DNA of 64,000 nucleotides from Owenia fusiformis (lineage: Eukaryota; Annelida; Polychaeta; Sabellida; Oweniidae), in assembly GCA_903813345.2 (NCBI GenBank), contig CAIIXF020000008.1:13998822-14062821 (forward strand), written 5' to 3'. Below, in pieces: positions 38,806 to 50,599 of the stretch. Position 1 is the stretch's first letter. Every line of letters begins with the position of its first letter. Made by a program: the position numbers and the translations under genes. A model generated the notes under the pieces. That model ran no database searches. It saw nothing but the letters and a program-made list of their open reading frames with translations, and was not told the DNA's origin.

Positions 38806-40747
38806 CTAGATTGTAGGTCTCAAATAATTCTTGAGTGTTAAAGGAACAACGTGGCCTACTATCCATGTTGACAAGGATGCCTTATCAAACAAAGATTTTG
38901 CCTTGAAATACAATGTACAGTTTGTTTTCAATTTCTTTACATCATCTTCTGATACATGGATTCTAGAAAACAAAGACACACATTCTCTAAGATACAATGC
39001 TATGGGAGCAATAACCTGAGTCTGAGTTTTTGGGAATCAGAGTCAGATTCACTGGAGACTGGAGACTGACATAATAAGTGCCATGGAATTCTGACTTAGT
39101 TTAGTCGCCTCTTCTCCAGTGAATCTTCGTTCTGGTTTGCCAAGGGTTGACTTTTCTTTGAGAAACCATGTTTTCACGGGGTACCATCGAATAATTTTGG
39201 CAACGTACCAGAGAACGACATTTTACTAAGAAATGGCAATAATTTAGCACAATATATTTTTTAACTAGAGTTCTACTTTGATTTTGACAAAAGTAAGTAT
39301 TCCATGCAATGGCTATTTCATTCTATTCGATGGTACCCCGTGGTTTTGTAAGACATATAAAGCCTCCCTGCTTTTACTACCCTCTTAACTGTCATCATAT
39401 ACTTTTTGAAGGGGTTTGTTTCAGGGAGATCATTTATAGACTTTGCATTCATTAGCACCTTTTTGTCTGATCTTATCAAAGCTTCACACAGAATCATGTT
39501 ATTTAAATCTTGCCAACAGGAATTCTTCAAGTGCAGGGGTTCTGCTTTAGCATTTTCAATGAACTTCCCCATGATAGGATAGAATTCCTGTCGTGATTTA
39601 AGAGACTGAATCAAAGATGTAATTTTTGGTCGGGGAACAGTTGGATTTTTGGTTTTGTATGCCTCAACTTTCTCAGCAACAGCTAGTCTTGAACCGTACT
39701 CCCATGGCTGCCATTTGTATCTACTGCCCATTCCGAATTCAGCACCAATAGTGCAAAGGTCATCTTTATGAACATTTCCAAAAGAACAAGGGTAAGATGC
39801 AGCATTGTTTAGCTCACCACTGGCTGTTGCAAGAAATTTTTGATCAGTAGGAAACAGTTTGAATCTGAACTCTTTCCCCTCCAGCATGAAAACTTTTGTC
39901 TGAATAGTTTGCATTTCTTGTGCTATGTTCCTCAAATGAGCTTTGAATGGTTCACAGTCTTCACTACAAATACCAGCAATTAACAGGTAGTTATGATCTG
40001 GTGAAGCAAGACGTTCACATGTATTGATAACACCAATGAGAAATGCAGCCGCGGTATTACTTTTGCCAAATGGAGCCCCATCAGCCCCATAAGAGAACTG
40101 AAAAGTATTCGTGTCACCAAACCAGTTCAACACTGTGTTATCAAATGCTCTATCTTCAAATACAATTCAGCAATAGTTATACAAAGTTTCTCAAGATCCC
40201 TTCTACAACCATTAATGTCATCTAATCTCTCCAAATTGCAATTATTTAGACCACTTATGTATTATTGCAGGGTATTGTAACCCACAAGCTTTGGAATATT
40301 TGAAGGGACATTAACTTCTGGTGAAAATGATTTTTCTGTTTTGCATATACTGCGATATTTTTCCCTGCTTAAAATTCCATTTAAGTACAGCACTTTAAGA
40401 GACCTTAGTATATTGAGTTTTCTACACTTAGCAGAAATTGGTGTCTTCTTTTTCGGGCAGAATGATGTTTTTACGGATTTGGAATTGCTAAAAAGTTTCT
40501 CAAGATTTGATTTTGAAGAAGTTCGAGTTAATGTAGACCAAAGTCCATGTATAACATTTTTTTCACCATGTATCTCCTTTAGAATACTGACTGTGTTCTT
40601 TATTCTGTTGCACTTCGATGATTTGGACTTTGGTGATACAATTTTGTCGGTGTTGTTTTCATCTAGAATTGTTGGAATTGTTGCATTATGTGAAAGTCCC
40701 TTCTTCTTCTCAGTTTGATTCTGAAAAACAAAAAAAAATATGTCCAA
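38806..40747 (-). pseudogene. CMC-like DDE transposase remnant
   Basis: Pieces read in order on the minus strand: 40262-40747 (basic, Ser/Lys-rich N-terminal part), 39318-40133 (271 codons; SYGADGAPFG with a probable first Asp, FKLFPTDQKFLATASGELN with a second, SYPCSFGNV, EPLHLKNS) and 38806-38997 (VKKLKTNCTLYFKAKSLF, WIVGHVVPL). The order of motifs parallels the transposase at 53999-55701. Frameshifts and stops occur throughout. No terminal inverted repeats were found. Confidence 0.55.
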
Positions 40748-40749
40748 AA

Positions 40750-42026
40750 CTTAAGGACAGGCAATATTTTAATCCTGTCATTTTAATTAAAGTGAAGGTT
40801 AAATTCAATTTTTTGTCATTATTGACTGACATTGTAGTTCTGTTTAATTTGGCAACCTTTTCAATGAAAAATAGTTTACAGTATTTAGCAAATTTATAAG
40901 TCACATTTATGTAAGCGGTACTCTATTGACTTTATTATGAAAACAACATTTTATACTCATTGACCTTTGACCTCAAAGCAAATACACAAACCCTTTGCCC
41001 ATATCCCTCGGCTCATAGTATAAAGAAATTACTGTCTACCTTGACCTTTAAATCATGAAATGCTTTGACTGCTGCACCCGCTGCTATGTTTTAAGTTTTT
41101 TAGCTTGGACTTGATCTGCTTGTTGCTCTAATTTCTGCTTTTTGTAAAGGCCAACATTGAATCGTTGCATTACATTTATCAGTTAGTGTTGTTATAGCCA
41201 GATAGCACCTGAAATAGCTCGTCCTGCATGTGTCTTTGATTCTGATATACATTGTCGTAAGAAGTCCATGTTTTTGTATCTGTTTTGCTTGCGACTGTTT
41301 TCAAGTTCTTTTGGAGCAGACATATTTGTAATGTACCTCCATGAACATCAGTAATGCCCTATGTTTAAGTTCTTCGTCAAGTTGACAACACTCTATATAT
41401 CACGCACTCGTGTCATCTATCGATTAAGCATTTCTCCAGTAACGATTGGACCCAACCATCAGCAGCATCCCTAAAGTAGATTTGAATATAAGATTAGTTA
41501 TATAGAAAAACACTTGTATACACAGAGGCAGAGAAGTCAAATTCAAACTGATGTTGGCTGAGTGCTTCACCCACTTGTACATGTACATGTAATTGAGGGA
41601 CACAGTAACTGGTAAACCCGATGGTCAGGCAGTGAGAGATTTCTAAAACTCAGCTTGACCCGGCGAGTGACATCATGTCACATCAATGTAAAATTGCATG
41701 GCGTAAATAGTAATGGAGCATTATGCATACATAAAAAAAATTATAGAGTAGTTTTAGCATCAAACTATAACAAATATCTACGTTAATCAAGTACATGTAC
41801 TTACAACAAAATTCGGCCGGAAATCTTTTGGTAAAAATTAACGCGCCTCTATGTCCGAAAAGATAACGCACCTCCTCATTTGAAGAGTAAGTGACCGCTT
41901 TGAGCAGGGGCGGACAAATGTGAGGGGTTCTACAAGATTCTGCAAACTGATCCTAATTAAGAATTATGACTCTTACTAAGAATGGTAAGGGGTTAGATAA
42001 TAGCCGAAAATTCATTTTTGTAACAA
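40750..42026. other. No gene seen
   Basis: Repetitive-looking, AT-rich sequence with no credible ORF. A 5' part of the CMC-like remnant may extend here (Ala-rich reading near 41060-41110) but could not be supported. Confidence 0.4.
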
Positions 42027-42101
42027 TACCATCCAATAACCCGGAAATAAATTATAGCAATAGGTAGTGTGAGCCAGAACAAAGGGAAATTTGGACTAGT
42101 T
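42027..42101. repeat. Direct repeat R, left copy
   Basis: About 73 bp, with GTAGTGTGAGCC and CAAAGGGAAATTTGGACTAG, recur at 44969-45043 with a handful of changes. The pair brackets the SGNH tandem array at a distance of 2.94 kb. Confidence 0.7.
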
Positions 42102-42241
42102 AATTAGTTAGTCTGATTTTATAATCTAACTTTTTGACTTTTTTGGAAAGTTCAATGAGCCTTCTTAGAAAAGTACAGTTAAAAGCTCAACTACTTAATT
42201 CTATCCTTATATTCCTACCCTCCTTTTCTTCTTTGAGGAAG

Positions 42242-42805
42242 TTAAGGAGCATCCCTCCATGACTTAGCTAGACGTTCTTCCCCAGTTTTGTTATTCAAAT
42301 GTATGGGGTCTTTTGGGAGTTTAACTATTTTTTCATGCTGGTGCCTGTGATCGTTCATGTCTTTATGATGGAAATAAGTAATTCTATTGTCTTGTAGTCG
42401 TTTTAAAGATTTTTGAATATGGCGATTGATTGCTGCGATATTTATATTAAATTCAAGGGATTGTTGTAACGATTGATGAATTTTTAGCAACTGACCAATA
42501 ATACAATCAGGGTGATCGTCCAAATATTGGTATGCTAGAGATATTAGTTTTTTGCCAATTTCTATTGGGCGAGTATCATTTTTAATGTCACTTTCTCCTA
42601 GTTGGAGGATAAGCATCTGTGAGTCTTTTCACTTGCTGTCCCTTAGTAGCGCTTCCACTTGTTCTATTGTTCCACAACTTTTATCCTCCGTACAGAGGCA
42701 GACCACCTGGTCTTTCTTTAGCTTGTGGAATGCTAGATGGTGTTGTTGACTTTTGATCATCCTTCTAATGAAAGAGTGACCCACTATTTTTACTTTTACT
42801 TTCAT
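42242..42805 (-). pseudogene. SGNH hydrolase gene, tandem copy 1
   Basis: Starts with an ATG at 42805 and block I (KVKIVGHSFIRR). An in-frame TGA near 42629 separates it from block III (LQLGESDI, Ser for the usual Asn). About 20 codons between IIGQLLK and LQQSLEF are lost. The C-terminal DPIHL block is present with a changed sequence (NNKTGEERL). It is inactive. It is about 85-90% alike to copy 2 by eye. Confidence 0.75.
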
Positions 42806-43084
42806 GCTTAATATATGTACAATTTCTATAATATTTTATAATATATTATTTATCTATGGATTATAGTGTGAAAGTTTTGCAAACACGTTTGATATTGAAA
42901 TTATTTGCTCCTAGTCTATCTCATTTTTATTTTAAGATTTTTAAAATTTTTGCAACAGTTTTTGCTAATAATATCTTTTTATTGCTTATTTCATACTATA
43001 TTTCTGTGCAATTATTAATTATATATGTCTCGGTCTAATAATATATAAATTTCTTACATTCTAGTGATTGAAATCACTTAAATA

Positions 43085-43564
43085 CTAGAAATATACTGAG
43101 AACCTGGATTTTTGATAATTAGAATTCATCTGTTGAGCTGGATTTGCTAACAACTGAATCGGTATCGTTTGGTTTATATCTGATTGTTGTATCTGCATAG
43201 GTTGTTGTTGTTGTTGTTGCAGATCTACTTGTTGTATGTTCATAGCCTGTGGTTGTTGAATTAGAACTGCCTGTTGTCCATTGTTGTTTATTGGACCAGG
43301 CTGTATAATAGGTTGATTACTAGTTATTGTGTGACTTGGTAACCCTGGTATATTAACAGTATTGTTACCTGTGTTCACTGATTCTTTTGCTGACACTGTG
43401 GCCTCTTGAGTTGCATAGGAATGGTCTGTGCTTTTGGACCCTTCAACATTGAGTCCACCTGGATTCATGTTGTGTTGCGTCTGACCTAGCTCACCTGAGC
43501 TGGTCCCTGGTTGCGTTTCTACCAGTCCACCTGGGCTGGCCCCCGTTCTGGCTTTTTTGCTCAC
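43085..43564 (-). CDS. Gln-rich low-complexity ORF between SGNH copies
   Basis: 159 residues, rich in Gln, Asn, Pro, Thr and Ser, with a run of six Gln and an internal GGL/GTSSGEL-type repeat. No domain is recognised. It starts MSKKARTGASP, lies just downstream of SGNH copy 2 and runs into the leader of copy 1. It could be the N-terminal part of a Gag-like protein of a Ngaro relative that was cut by the duplication. Confidence 0.4.
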   Translation of the reverse strand: MSKKARTGASPGGLVETQPGTSSGELGQTQHNMNPGGLNVEGSKSTDHSYATQEATVSAKESVNTGNNTVNIPGLPSHTITSNQPIIQPGPINNNGQQAVLIQQPQAMNIQQVDLQQQQQQPMQIQQSDINQTIPIQLLANPAQQMNSNYQKSRFSVYF

Positions 43565-43605
43565 AGGTTCCCTGTTAAAATAGAATTTTTTACTTTTTAT
43601 TATTA

Positions 43606-44243
43606 TTAATGATTGTTATTATTATTTGATATTTTAATTAAACAATTTTCATGGAGCATCCCCCTCCATGATCTAGCCAGACGTTTTTCTCCAGTTTTGT
43701 TGAGATGTATGGGGTCTTTTGGGAGATTGATTATTTTTTCATGCTGGTGCCTGTGGTCATTCATGTCCTTGTGATGAAAATAAGTGATTCTATTGTCTTG
43801 AAGGCGTTTTAAGGATTTTTGAATGTGGTGGTTGGTTGCTGCGATGTTAATGTTGAACTCAAGGGATTGTTGTAATGTATTGATATATTTGTTATGTTTG
43901 GCGAAATGTCTTTTTAGTAACTGACCAATGTAAACTTTTTTGCTATGAGGATGATTGTCCGGATATGAATATGCTAGGGAAATTAGTTTTTTGGCTATTT
44001 CTTTTGGGCTAGTGTCCTTTTTGATGTCATTTTCTCCCAGCTGAAGGATGAGTATCTGCGAGTCTTTACGCTTACTGTCTCTGAGTAGCGCTTCTACCTG
44101 ATCGATCGTACCACCACTCTTCTCCTCCGTACAGAGGCAGACCACCTGGTCTACCTTTAGCTTGTGGAAAGCTAGATGATGTTGTTGACTTTGATCATCC
44201 TTCTTATGAATGAGTGACCCACTATTTTTACTTTTACTTTCAT
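43606..44243 (-). pseudogene. SGNH hydrolase gene, tandem copy 2
   Basis: ATG at 44243, block I KVKIVGHSFIRR, then a one-base loss near 44190 shifts the frame. The rest is open for 179 codons: block III LQLGENDIKK, VYIGQLLKRHF, block V DPIHLNKTG. Copy 1 keeps the base lost here, whereas copy 2 keeps the codons lost there, so the duplication preceded both defects. Confidence 0.8.
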
Positions 44244-44968
44244 GCTAAATATACATACAATTTTTATCATATTTTATTAATATATTATTTATCTATGGAT
44301 TATAGTGTGAAAGTTTTGCAAACACATTTGATATTGAACCTAATTTGCTCCTAGCCTATCTCATTTTTATTTTCGATTTTTTTCATTTTTGCAACAGTTT
44401 TTTGCTAATAATTCTTTTAATTGCTTATTTCATACTATATCTCTGTGCAATTGTTATAATATATGTCTCGGTCTAATAATATTTATAATTACTTACATTC
44501 TAGTGATTGAAATCACTTATATACTAGAATTTATACTGAGAACCTGGATTTTTGATGTTTCAGATTTCCGCCAAAAACCATGAGGGAATGCGCACGCAGA
44601 CGTCAGATCTCACATCCGTTTCCTGTTCTTGAAAACGAGACTAAATTAAAATATTTGATTTTTTAGATTTTATAGCATTACAAGACTTAAAAAACAAAAG
44701 CTACTCCTTAAGCCAATAAAAGCAATTAATAAACATTAATTGTGTATTTAGCCTAGTTCAAGTTCACTTTGATGAAATTTCATGACCATGTGTTAGATTC
44801 CGGGCTAGATTCAGATAAACATAACTCATTCCAAACATCATCTACATCTTTCATTCTTGTACAAAAATGCATTAGTGTACCTAGACTATTAATTGAGGGT
44901 TAATAATTCTTCAGAATGTTTGAAGGCATATTTTAAGGTCAGGGTGCATGTATAAAATACTATAAAAT
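44244..44968. other. Leader of SGNH copy 2 and unassigned sequence
   Basis: The part at 44244-44560 is repeated as 42806-43115 in front of copy 1, ending with GAACCTGGATTTTTGAT. The remainder shows no gene. Confidence 0.6.
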
Positions 44969-45043
44969 ACCGTCCAATAACCCGGAAGTGAATTATGAAA
45001 GTAGGTAGTGTGAGCCGGAACAAAGGGAAATTTGGACTAGTAC
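44969..45043. repeat. Direct repeat R, right copy
   Basis: Second copy of the repeat at 42027-42101. If the array is a Ngaro relative, this could be its A1 and the other copy its A2; B-type repeats were not found. Confidence 0.6.
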
Positions 45044-45840
45044 TTCATAAGAAATTACTAATAAGGTGAGTGATGAATAAGTTTCAGGAATATGATAGAA
45101 TGATAGGTCTGGTATAGAATACTAGTCCAAGTCAATACTAAATATAGAATACTGATCTCGGGGAAATGCGAGATTTTGTAGAAGTGACCGGAAATAGATA
45201 GTAGAACTCGTATTCTAATGACTAGAATTAAGTAAGAAGTACAGATAAACAGACTCTAAAGGTAAAAGAGTCAGGGTAAAGCTACACACCAGATTTATAA
45301 GAATTAAATAAATATGTAACAACAATAATGTGCTATGACAACAACTAGGCTTATCAATCCTAAAGATACTTACTATAAGACTGAGATGTATTTCTACAAT
45401 TACTTTATTCAATTTTAACTTTATATGAATAAATATGTAATGTGCATACAATCAAATGCCTTTCAGCTATCTATAAATAACTGCTCAGATTAATTACTAT
45501 AACAATTATAATTTAATACAAACAAGAATTCTATAGTCTATTACGTGTTTCAATTGGACACTTTCTATACTACTGATGTAGAACATACACTATAGTACAT
45601 AAGGTCAACTTGAACTCGAAATAGTAAGCTTTCTAACTGTATTGTCTTTTACGCCCTTTTTAAATGCCTGAAAGTATTAAATCCCCAATCACACAACTAA
45701 ACCTGTAAACCGAAAGCCTCAAGGAGTCGATAGTTCCAACAGCTGATTGCCTGATTTACTCAAAGTGCACAAGTACTCACTTAGGGACAAATTTCAAACA
45801 AGGACGTCAGGGAAACCCTGTGGATTATCGCTTTCTAAGT
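45044..45840. other. No gene seen
   Basis: AT-rich sequence between the SGNH array and the Helentron fragment. Short ORFs are low-complexity and not supported. Confidence 0.45.
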
Positions 45841-46440
45841 CTATGTTGGAGTAGTTATGAACTGCTTCATACTGTTAGTACTTTGTTTCAATCTTTTCAC
45901 ACTAGCTTCATCTTTTAGTAAATCTGTGTTGAAATCCCCCATGATGAGAGTTTTTGAGTTTTTCATAAAATCTTCTTCTTGGAGTTGATTAATGAAAGTG
46001 GTAGCATTCATCTTTGGTGGATTATACACTGAAACAACATTCAACTCTGTTTCTTTTTTCTGTATCTTCACTGTCATTGTTTCTGTTGGAAGGTATGATC
46101 TGTCATAAAGAACAGTGTAGAGAATGTCTGATTTTATATAGCAAACCATTCCATGCTTTGTATCTTTAGTCACCATGTCATAACCCTCAATGTGATATTC
46201 CTCATCATCCTTTCTGATGTTCGTCTCAGTAAGGCAGATGATATCGGAATTCATGAATGCACTGTGCTTCTTAAAGTCATCTTTATGTGATCGTAATGAA
46301 CGTATATTCAAGTACATTACTATCATTGAGTTGTCTTCATCAACCAAACGAAATGGATAATCCCATTCAAATGGCATTTCTGAGCGCATACGTACCATTT
46401 CTGACATTGCTTTCTCATTAGCAGATATTTTTTGGGGTCA
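45841..46440 (-). pseudogene. Helentron endonuclease domain
   Basis: About 190 codons of an apurinic-type endonuclease/exonuclease/phosphatase domain: YLNIRSLRSH, IICLTETNIRKDD, GMVCYIKSD, VSVYNPPKM and LIMGDFNTDLL, with metal-binding Glu and the Asp-x-Asn pair. It directly follows the helicase, from which it is separated by a one-base frameshift in an A6 run near 46430. Helicase fused to this endonuclease is characteristic of Helentrons. The C-terminal His motif is missing, so it is truncated. Confidence 0.85.
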
Positions 46441-48012
46441 AAGTCAAGAAGGAATAATCCTTCGAGTGTCCTAGTCCTGCTAAGTGCCACATAAGCCTGT
46501 CCATTGTTGAAGCAGGTTGCTTTAAAAGATACAACGATAACCTCCAGTGTCAACCCCTGTGTCCTGTGAATCGTTGCTGCCCATGCTAGGATAAGTGGGA
46601 ACTGGCATCTGTTGATTTTAATATATGCATTCTTTCTCCCAAGGCCAAATGTTCCAACTGTAGCTTTGATACCAATCATATCATTTTGTCTCAGGACTTC
46701 TTTTGACTTTTTAACAACTCTTTCATGCTCAAATTTTATCCATATTATCCATTCCAATGGATCATGACTTTCGTTACTAATTACTAAGATGGTACCCATT
46801 GCACCATTCACAAGGCCATCTGATTTGTCAATATTTTTTGTCAATGCCACTTTTGCATTAACTCTTAAAGTCAGTGATGACACCAATCCTCCAGTCTTGT
46901 GATGATCATCTGGAAGTGATGATGGGTTAATTTCTTTTTCAGACGTATCTCTTGCTTTTATCACATATACATCTAATTCTGGCTCAGATCTCAACATCTT
47001 ATCATTGTGGTTTCTCACACTTTCATTTGTTTTGAACACATGCAAAGCTTGTTTTGGATACAATGGGTCTTCTGGAGATATTATTCTATTTTGCAGAACT
47101 TCTATATCATCTTGAGTTGTTTGACCCTCTCTTATCCTGTTCAGCATTTCCCCAAATGAAAGATCATCTTTCTGCCTATGTATCTCAGTGAGTTCCAATA
47201 GTTTAAAATATCTTTTCCACAAAGATCCATGTAGCATTGCCATTCTATTTGCCTTTGTCGGAAGGAATATTTGACTTCCTCCAACAGGTGGTAATTGGAG
47301 CAGATCTCCAACTACTAATATTGAAATTCCCCCAAACACAGTTTTTCCATCTGCTTTTGGAATTCCAATTATATCACCCAATCGTTTTTCTATATGGAGG
47401 AATGTTTCGCATCCTATCATTGAAACTTCATCAAGTATTAGAAGCTTGAGATTCATCAATTTCATGGGCATGGTGTTTAGTCTTGGAGCTCCCATTGCTG
47501 TATATTCAGACAGTCCCTCTTCATTTGACTCTTTCCTTGGGAGATTAAGAGCAGAATGAACAGTGATACCTCCAATGTTGAAGGAGGCAACACCAGTTGA
47601 GGCTGTTAATATGCATGCCACACTATCAACCTCATCCCCTGCCTTTCTTAGTGAATGTGTCACTGCTTGGTACACAGCATTGATACTATGTGACTTCCCA
47701 ACCCCGCCACCTCCACTGAGAAAAATGTAAAATGGGTCTTTTTGTGTGTAATCTTTTCTTGGTTTATGCTCCTACACCATTCTTGTACAAAATCATGAAG
47801 CAGTCTTTGCTTTTCATTTAAGGATTGTACAATGGTAGAATATTCGTCTTTAGATACTATGTGTGATGAGTAGTCTACAGCATAAGGTTTATGTGTTTTC
47901 TTTGGATCCTTTGATACTCCTACAGATTCAACCTCATCTTCCCCTATGTCATACAATGTTCTTCTTTTACTCATGTCTTCTCTCGCTTGTTCTACTCCAC
48001 CTGCTAGTTCAT
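46430..48012 (-). pseudogene. Helentron PIF1-type helicase
   Basis: Walker A GGGGVGKS (near 47700, in the same frame as the main ORF but before its first ATG), ILTASTGVASFNI, LLILDEVSMIG (Walker B), VVGDLLQLPPV, FLLELTEIHRQ-type motif III-IV, IHRTQGLTL and YVALSRTR (motifs V-VI). An N-terminal piece (47660-47974) is joined by a frameshift near 47745. The Rep HUH nuclease expected upstream is absent: homology stops near 48020. It would have unwound DNA for rolling-circle transposition. Confidence 0.88.
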
Positions 48013-48019
48013 CCCATCA

Positions 48020-48788
48020 CTTATGTTTAGCAGTGATCTTTTAGTTTATGAAAAGCCGGTGACCTGCTATCAGCTGCTGCAGAATGTAAACAAAGCCTGC
48101 ATAGCTGACTACCACTAGAGCGCCAATGTGTAACTTGACCTTTTTAACATTGCTGGCATTTGGTTGCTATTATAAGACAGCCACTTGCTTGTGAGATGTA
48201 ACTAGGATTAGGGTTTCCCAATTTTGGGGGTAGTCTTAGTAAAATATGTCTGGGGGGCGTTTGCAGGAAGGGATCAAAACAATTCTTTCAATCCTGCATA
48301 GGCAAGACAATTCTCTAAATGAACAATTTTGAATCAAGTTGATCCCTTCCTGCAATTTTGAGAGATTTAATGTTCAAGTTGCCAGAATGTTCAGAGGATT
48401 ACATTTATTAACTAACCATCATGTCATCAAGTTGCTTTAATCTGATAAACTTTCACTCAAATTAAGAGAAACCCTGGAAACATTAGAGGAAGGGGTAGAA
48501 CTTTCACAAAGTGTTAATTTCAAGACCCAACTCAGTATTAATTACAAGCTGTAATACTATTTTTAAGATGATCACACATTTTAGATACCAAAGAGTTTCT
48601 GTGTAAGCATTAGGCCATATGGTGGGAAATCCTAGCAGTGACGTCACTCACTAGCTGATAAGACCAGCTAGAGTAGCATTAAGTGCACTAACTAAAAGTT
48701 CGTTTACAGGCCAGCATAACATAAGTGCCATGCTGACTGTGGTACATTTCCTGATTCAACTGCCCTTATGGCTTCTTCCACTTCTTTG
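48020..48788. other. No gene seen
   Basis: Unassigned sequence between the Helentron fragment and the kinase exons. The end (about 48740-48790) has an alternative open reading with WLFDKEVEEAIRAVESG, too short to support. Confidence 0.4.
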
Positions 48789-48893
48789 TCAAACAGCCAA
48801 TCTCTTGGATTTGTACGTCTCTGGCTCGACGTAACCCGGCGTACATGCGCCCAACCGCGACCCAATGTAGTTACTTCCACCGAAGTCTGTGAT
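48789..48893 (-). pseudogene. Protein-kinase exon with DFG and APE-like motifs
   Basis: A TTTAG acceptor precedes ITDFGGSNYIG (Mg-binding Asp of DFG) and ACTPGYVEPETY, the activation-segment end (TPxYxxPE). It joins the exon at 49033-49218 in phase 0. A TGA follows 34 codons in, with no good donor seen before it, so the gene is probably broken or the donor is non-canonical. Confidence 0.6.
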
Positions 48894-49032
48894 CTAAATA
48901 AAATATATGTTCATACTCATAAATAATCAATTTTATTTACTTTTTCATGTCAACTCAATATTATTATGATTATATTTGAATGTTGACAGTTGTTTTTTTC
49001 AAAGCTTAGATATTTTAACATGAGACACTTAC

Positions 49033-49218
49033 TTTAAATAGGGGTCTTTTCCTGTCATTGTCTGAAAAGACCAAAATGTTCTCTGGTTTTATATCTCCAT
49101 GGATAATACGTCTCTGATGGCACTGCATCAGCCCCATTGCCACATCCAATCCCATCATCTCGATCATCCGATTGCGTAAATCCCCCCTCACATTGTCTTT
49201 GGCAAAGAAGTATGGGCA
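49033..49218 (-). pseudogene. Protein-kinase exon with the catalytic loop
   Basis: 62 codons: helix-E region GLDVAMGLMQCHQ, catalytic loop IIHGDIKPENILVF (HGD in place of HRD, catalytic Asp and Asn kept), then a GTAAGT donor at 49027-49032. The frame is closed by a TGA directly upstream, and an acceptor-like TTTTCAG at about 49236 lies in another phase. The ATP-binding lobe was not found nearby. It is a fragment of a Ser/Thr kinase, either a host gene remnant or captured by a transposon. Confidence 0.6.
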
Positions 49219-49488
49219 TCATATTTGGCTCTGAAAATACCAAAATTATATTAGAGTATATTGTGGAAATTAAAATCCTATTGAAAGTATATTTTCATAT
49301 TGTCAGTTCATGTAAGCTGAGGCAACATTTGATCATTTTGTTGCTATGTTTGCTAGTAACCTCCAAAAGTGGTGAGATATTGTTATTGTTTCCATAAGAA
49401 ATTAGATCATATAGCAAATTCTTATGAATTGTCTTGGTGACATTTTGCGACCGAACTAACATCTTGTTTATTTTATTTTATCTTGTAC

Positions 49489-50204
49489 TTACAGTTCCAT
49501 TGACAATGTGCACCTAAGGGGATCTATTGACACACACTGTGTCACAAACATGCTTCCTCTAGCGGCTTCCTGTTGAAGTTGTCCTTCACGTACAGTTTCC
49601 TGAAAAAGTGCACTGTATGCCAGTATTTTTTGATAGTATAGCATGAGCAGTATAGTATAGTGTACTGGATCATGTGAAAGGTCTAGAACCTTCAGGTGCT
49701 GATTTTTGTGATCGTTTATGTCTTTGTGATTATAAAACATGATATTGATATTGTCTTTGGTTAATTTTTTGATGTGGTGATTGGTGGCCATGAAGTTAAT
49801 GTTGTATAATTCAGCTTGTTCTATTGTGTTGATGTTATATTTTGTTGGATGGAAATGACGCTTTATAATCTGACCTATGTAAACTCTCTTGCACATTGGA
49901 AATTTGTCTAGATAATCAGTTGCTAAATTGGTATAAATTGTGTCAGCTTTAGCACCATAGGGGATATCTCTTTCTGAATGCTTTAGGTCGTTCCCTCCAA
50001 TTTGGAGAATCAATGTGGTGGCATCATGCCCTTCCAGAGAGTCTAACAAATGGCTTTTCAACTTCAAAATTCTCCCTCCCCCAGCATTTCGCACCCCTCG
50101 GTGATTGTTACTGTATCACGAACCAAGTTCCCAAAAGAGAATTGTTCACTGAGAATTAATCTCCTGACAATGGAGTGTCCTGCTACCTTCACTTTCAACT
50201 TCAT
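49489..50204 (-). pseudogene. Third SGNH hydrolase-like gene
   Basis: ATG at 50204 with KVKVAGHSIVRR (block I Ser). A frameshift near 50080 leads to LILQIGGNDLKH (block III), VYIGQIIKRHF and DPVHY (block V Asp and His). It is clearly related to the tandem copies but diverged at about half its residues. Its neighbours are kinase exons and a gypsy integrase remnant, so the parent element is not identifiable. Confidence 0.75.
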
Positions 50205-50299
50205 GATTGAACTAGAGCTGTCACTCACTGACGAAATGAAAAATCTACCTGGATTTTCCAGTGACCAAATGTCAAAAATGGAACAGTTTGTCAAAATAT

Positions 50300-50599
50300 A
50301 TTAAAATTATAAACTCTATACACAACTTGAATATATCCACCTGGATTTAAGTTCAGTAGTGTAAATGTAGTGAGAAAAGCAACCAAAAGAAAATGTTTTT
50401 TAGTTTGTTTTTATAATTGAGCCAGGCCATCAGAAAAGGGGTCTTATCACAGATTTTTCAATATTTTGATTTTTTTATCTTAAAAACCACAAAAAGACCT
50501 TTCCAATGAGCCATTACTTATGTCTTAACAATTTTTCCTTGCATATATAGACCCAAAATACGGATTTTAATTGAGCACATCTTCCTCTTAATTCTCTGT
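50300..50599. other. No gene seen
   Basis: AT-rich sequence with no feature that could be supported. Confidence 0.4.
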
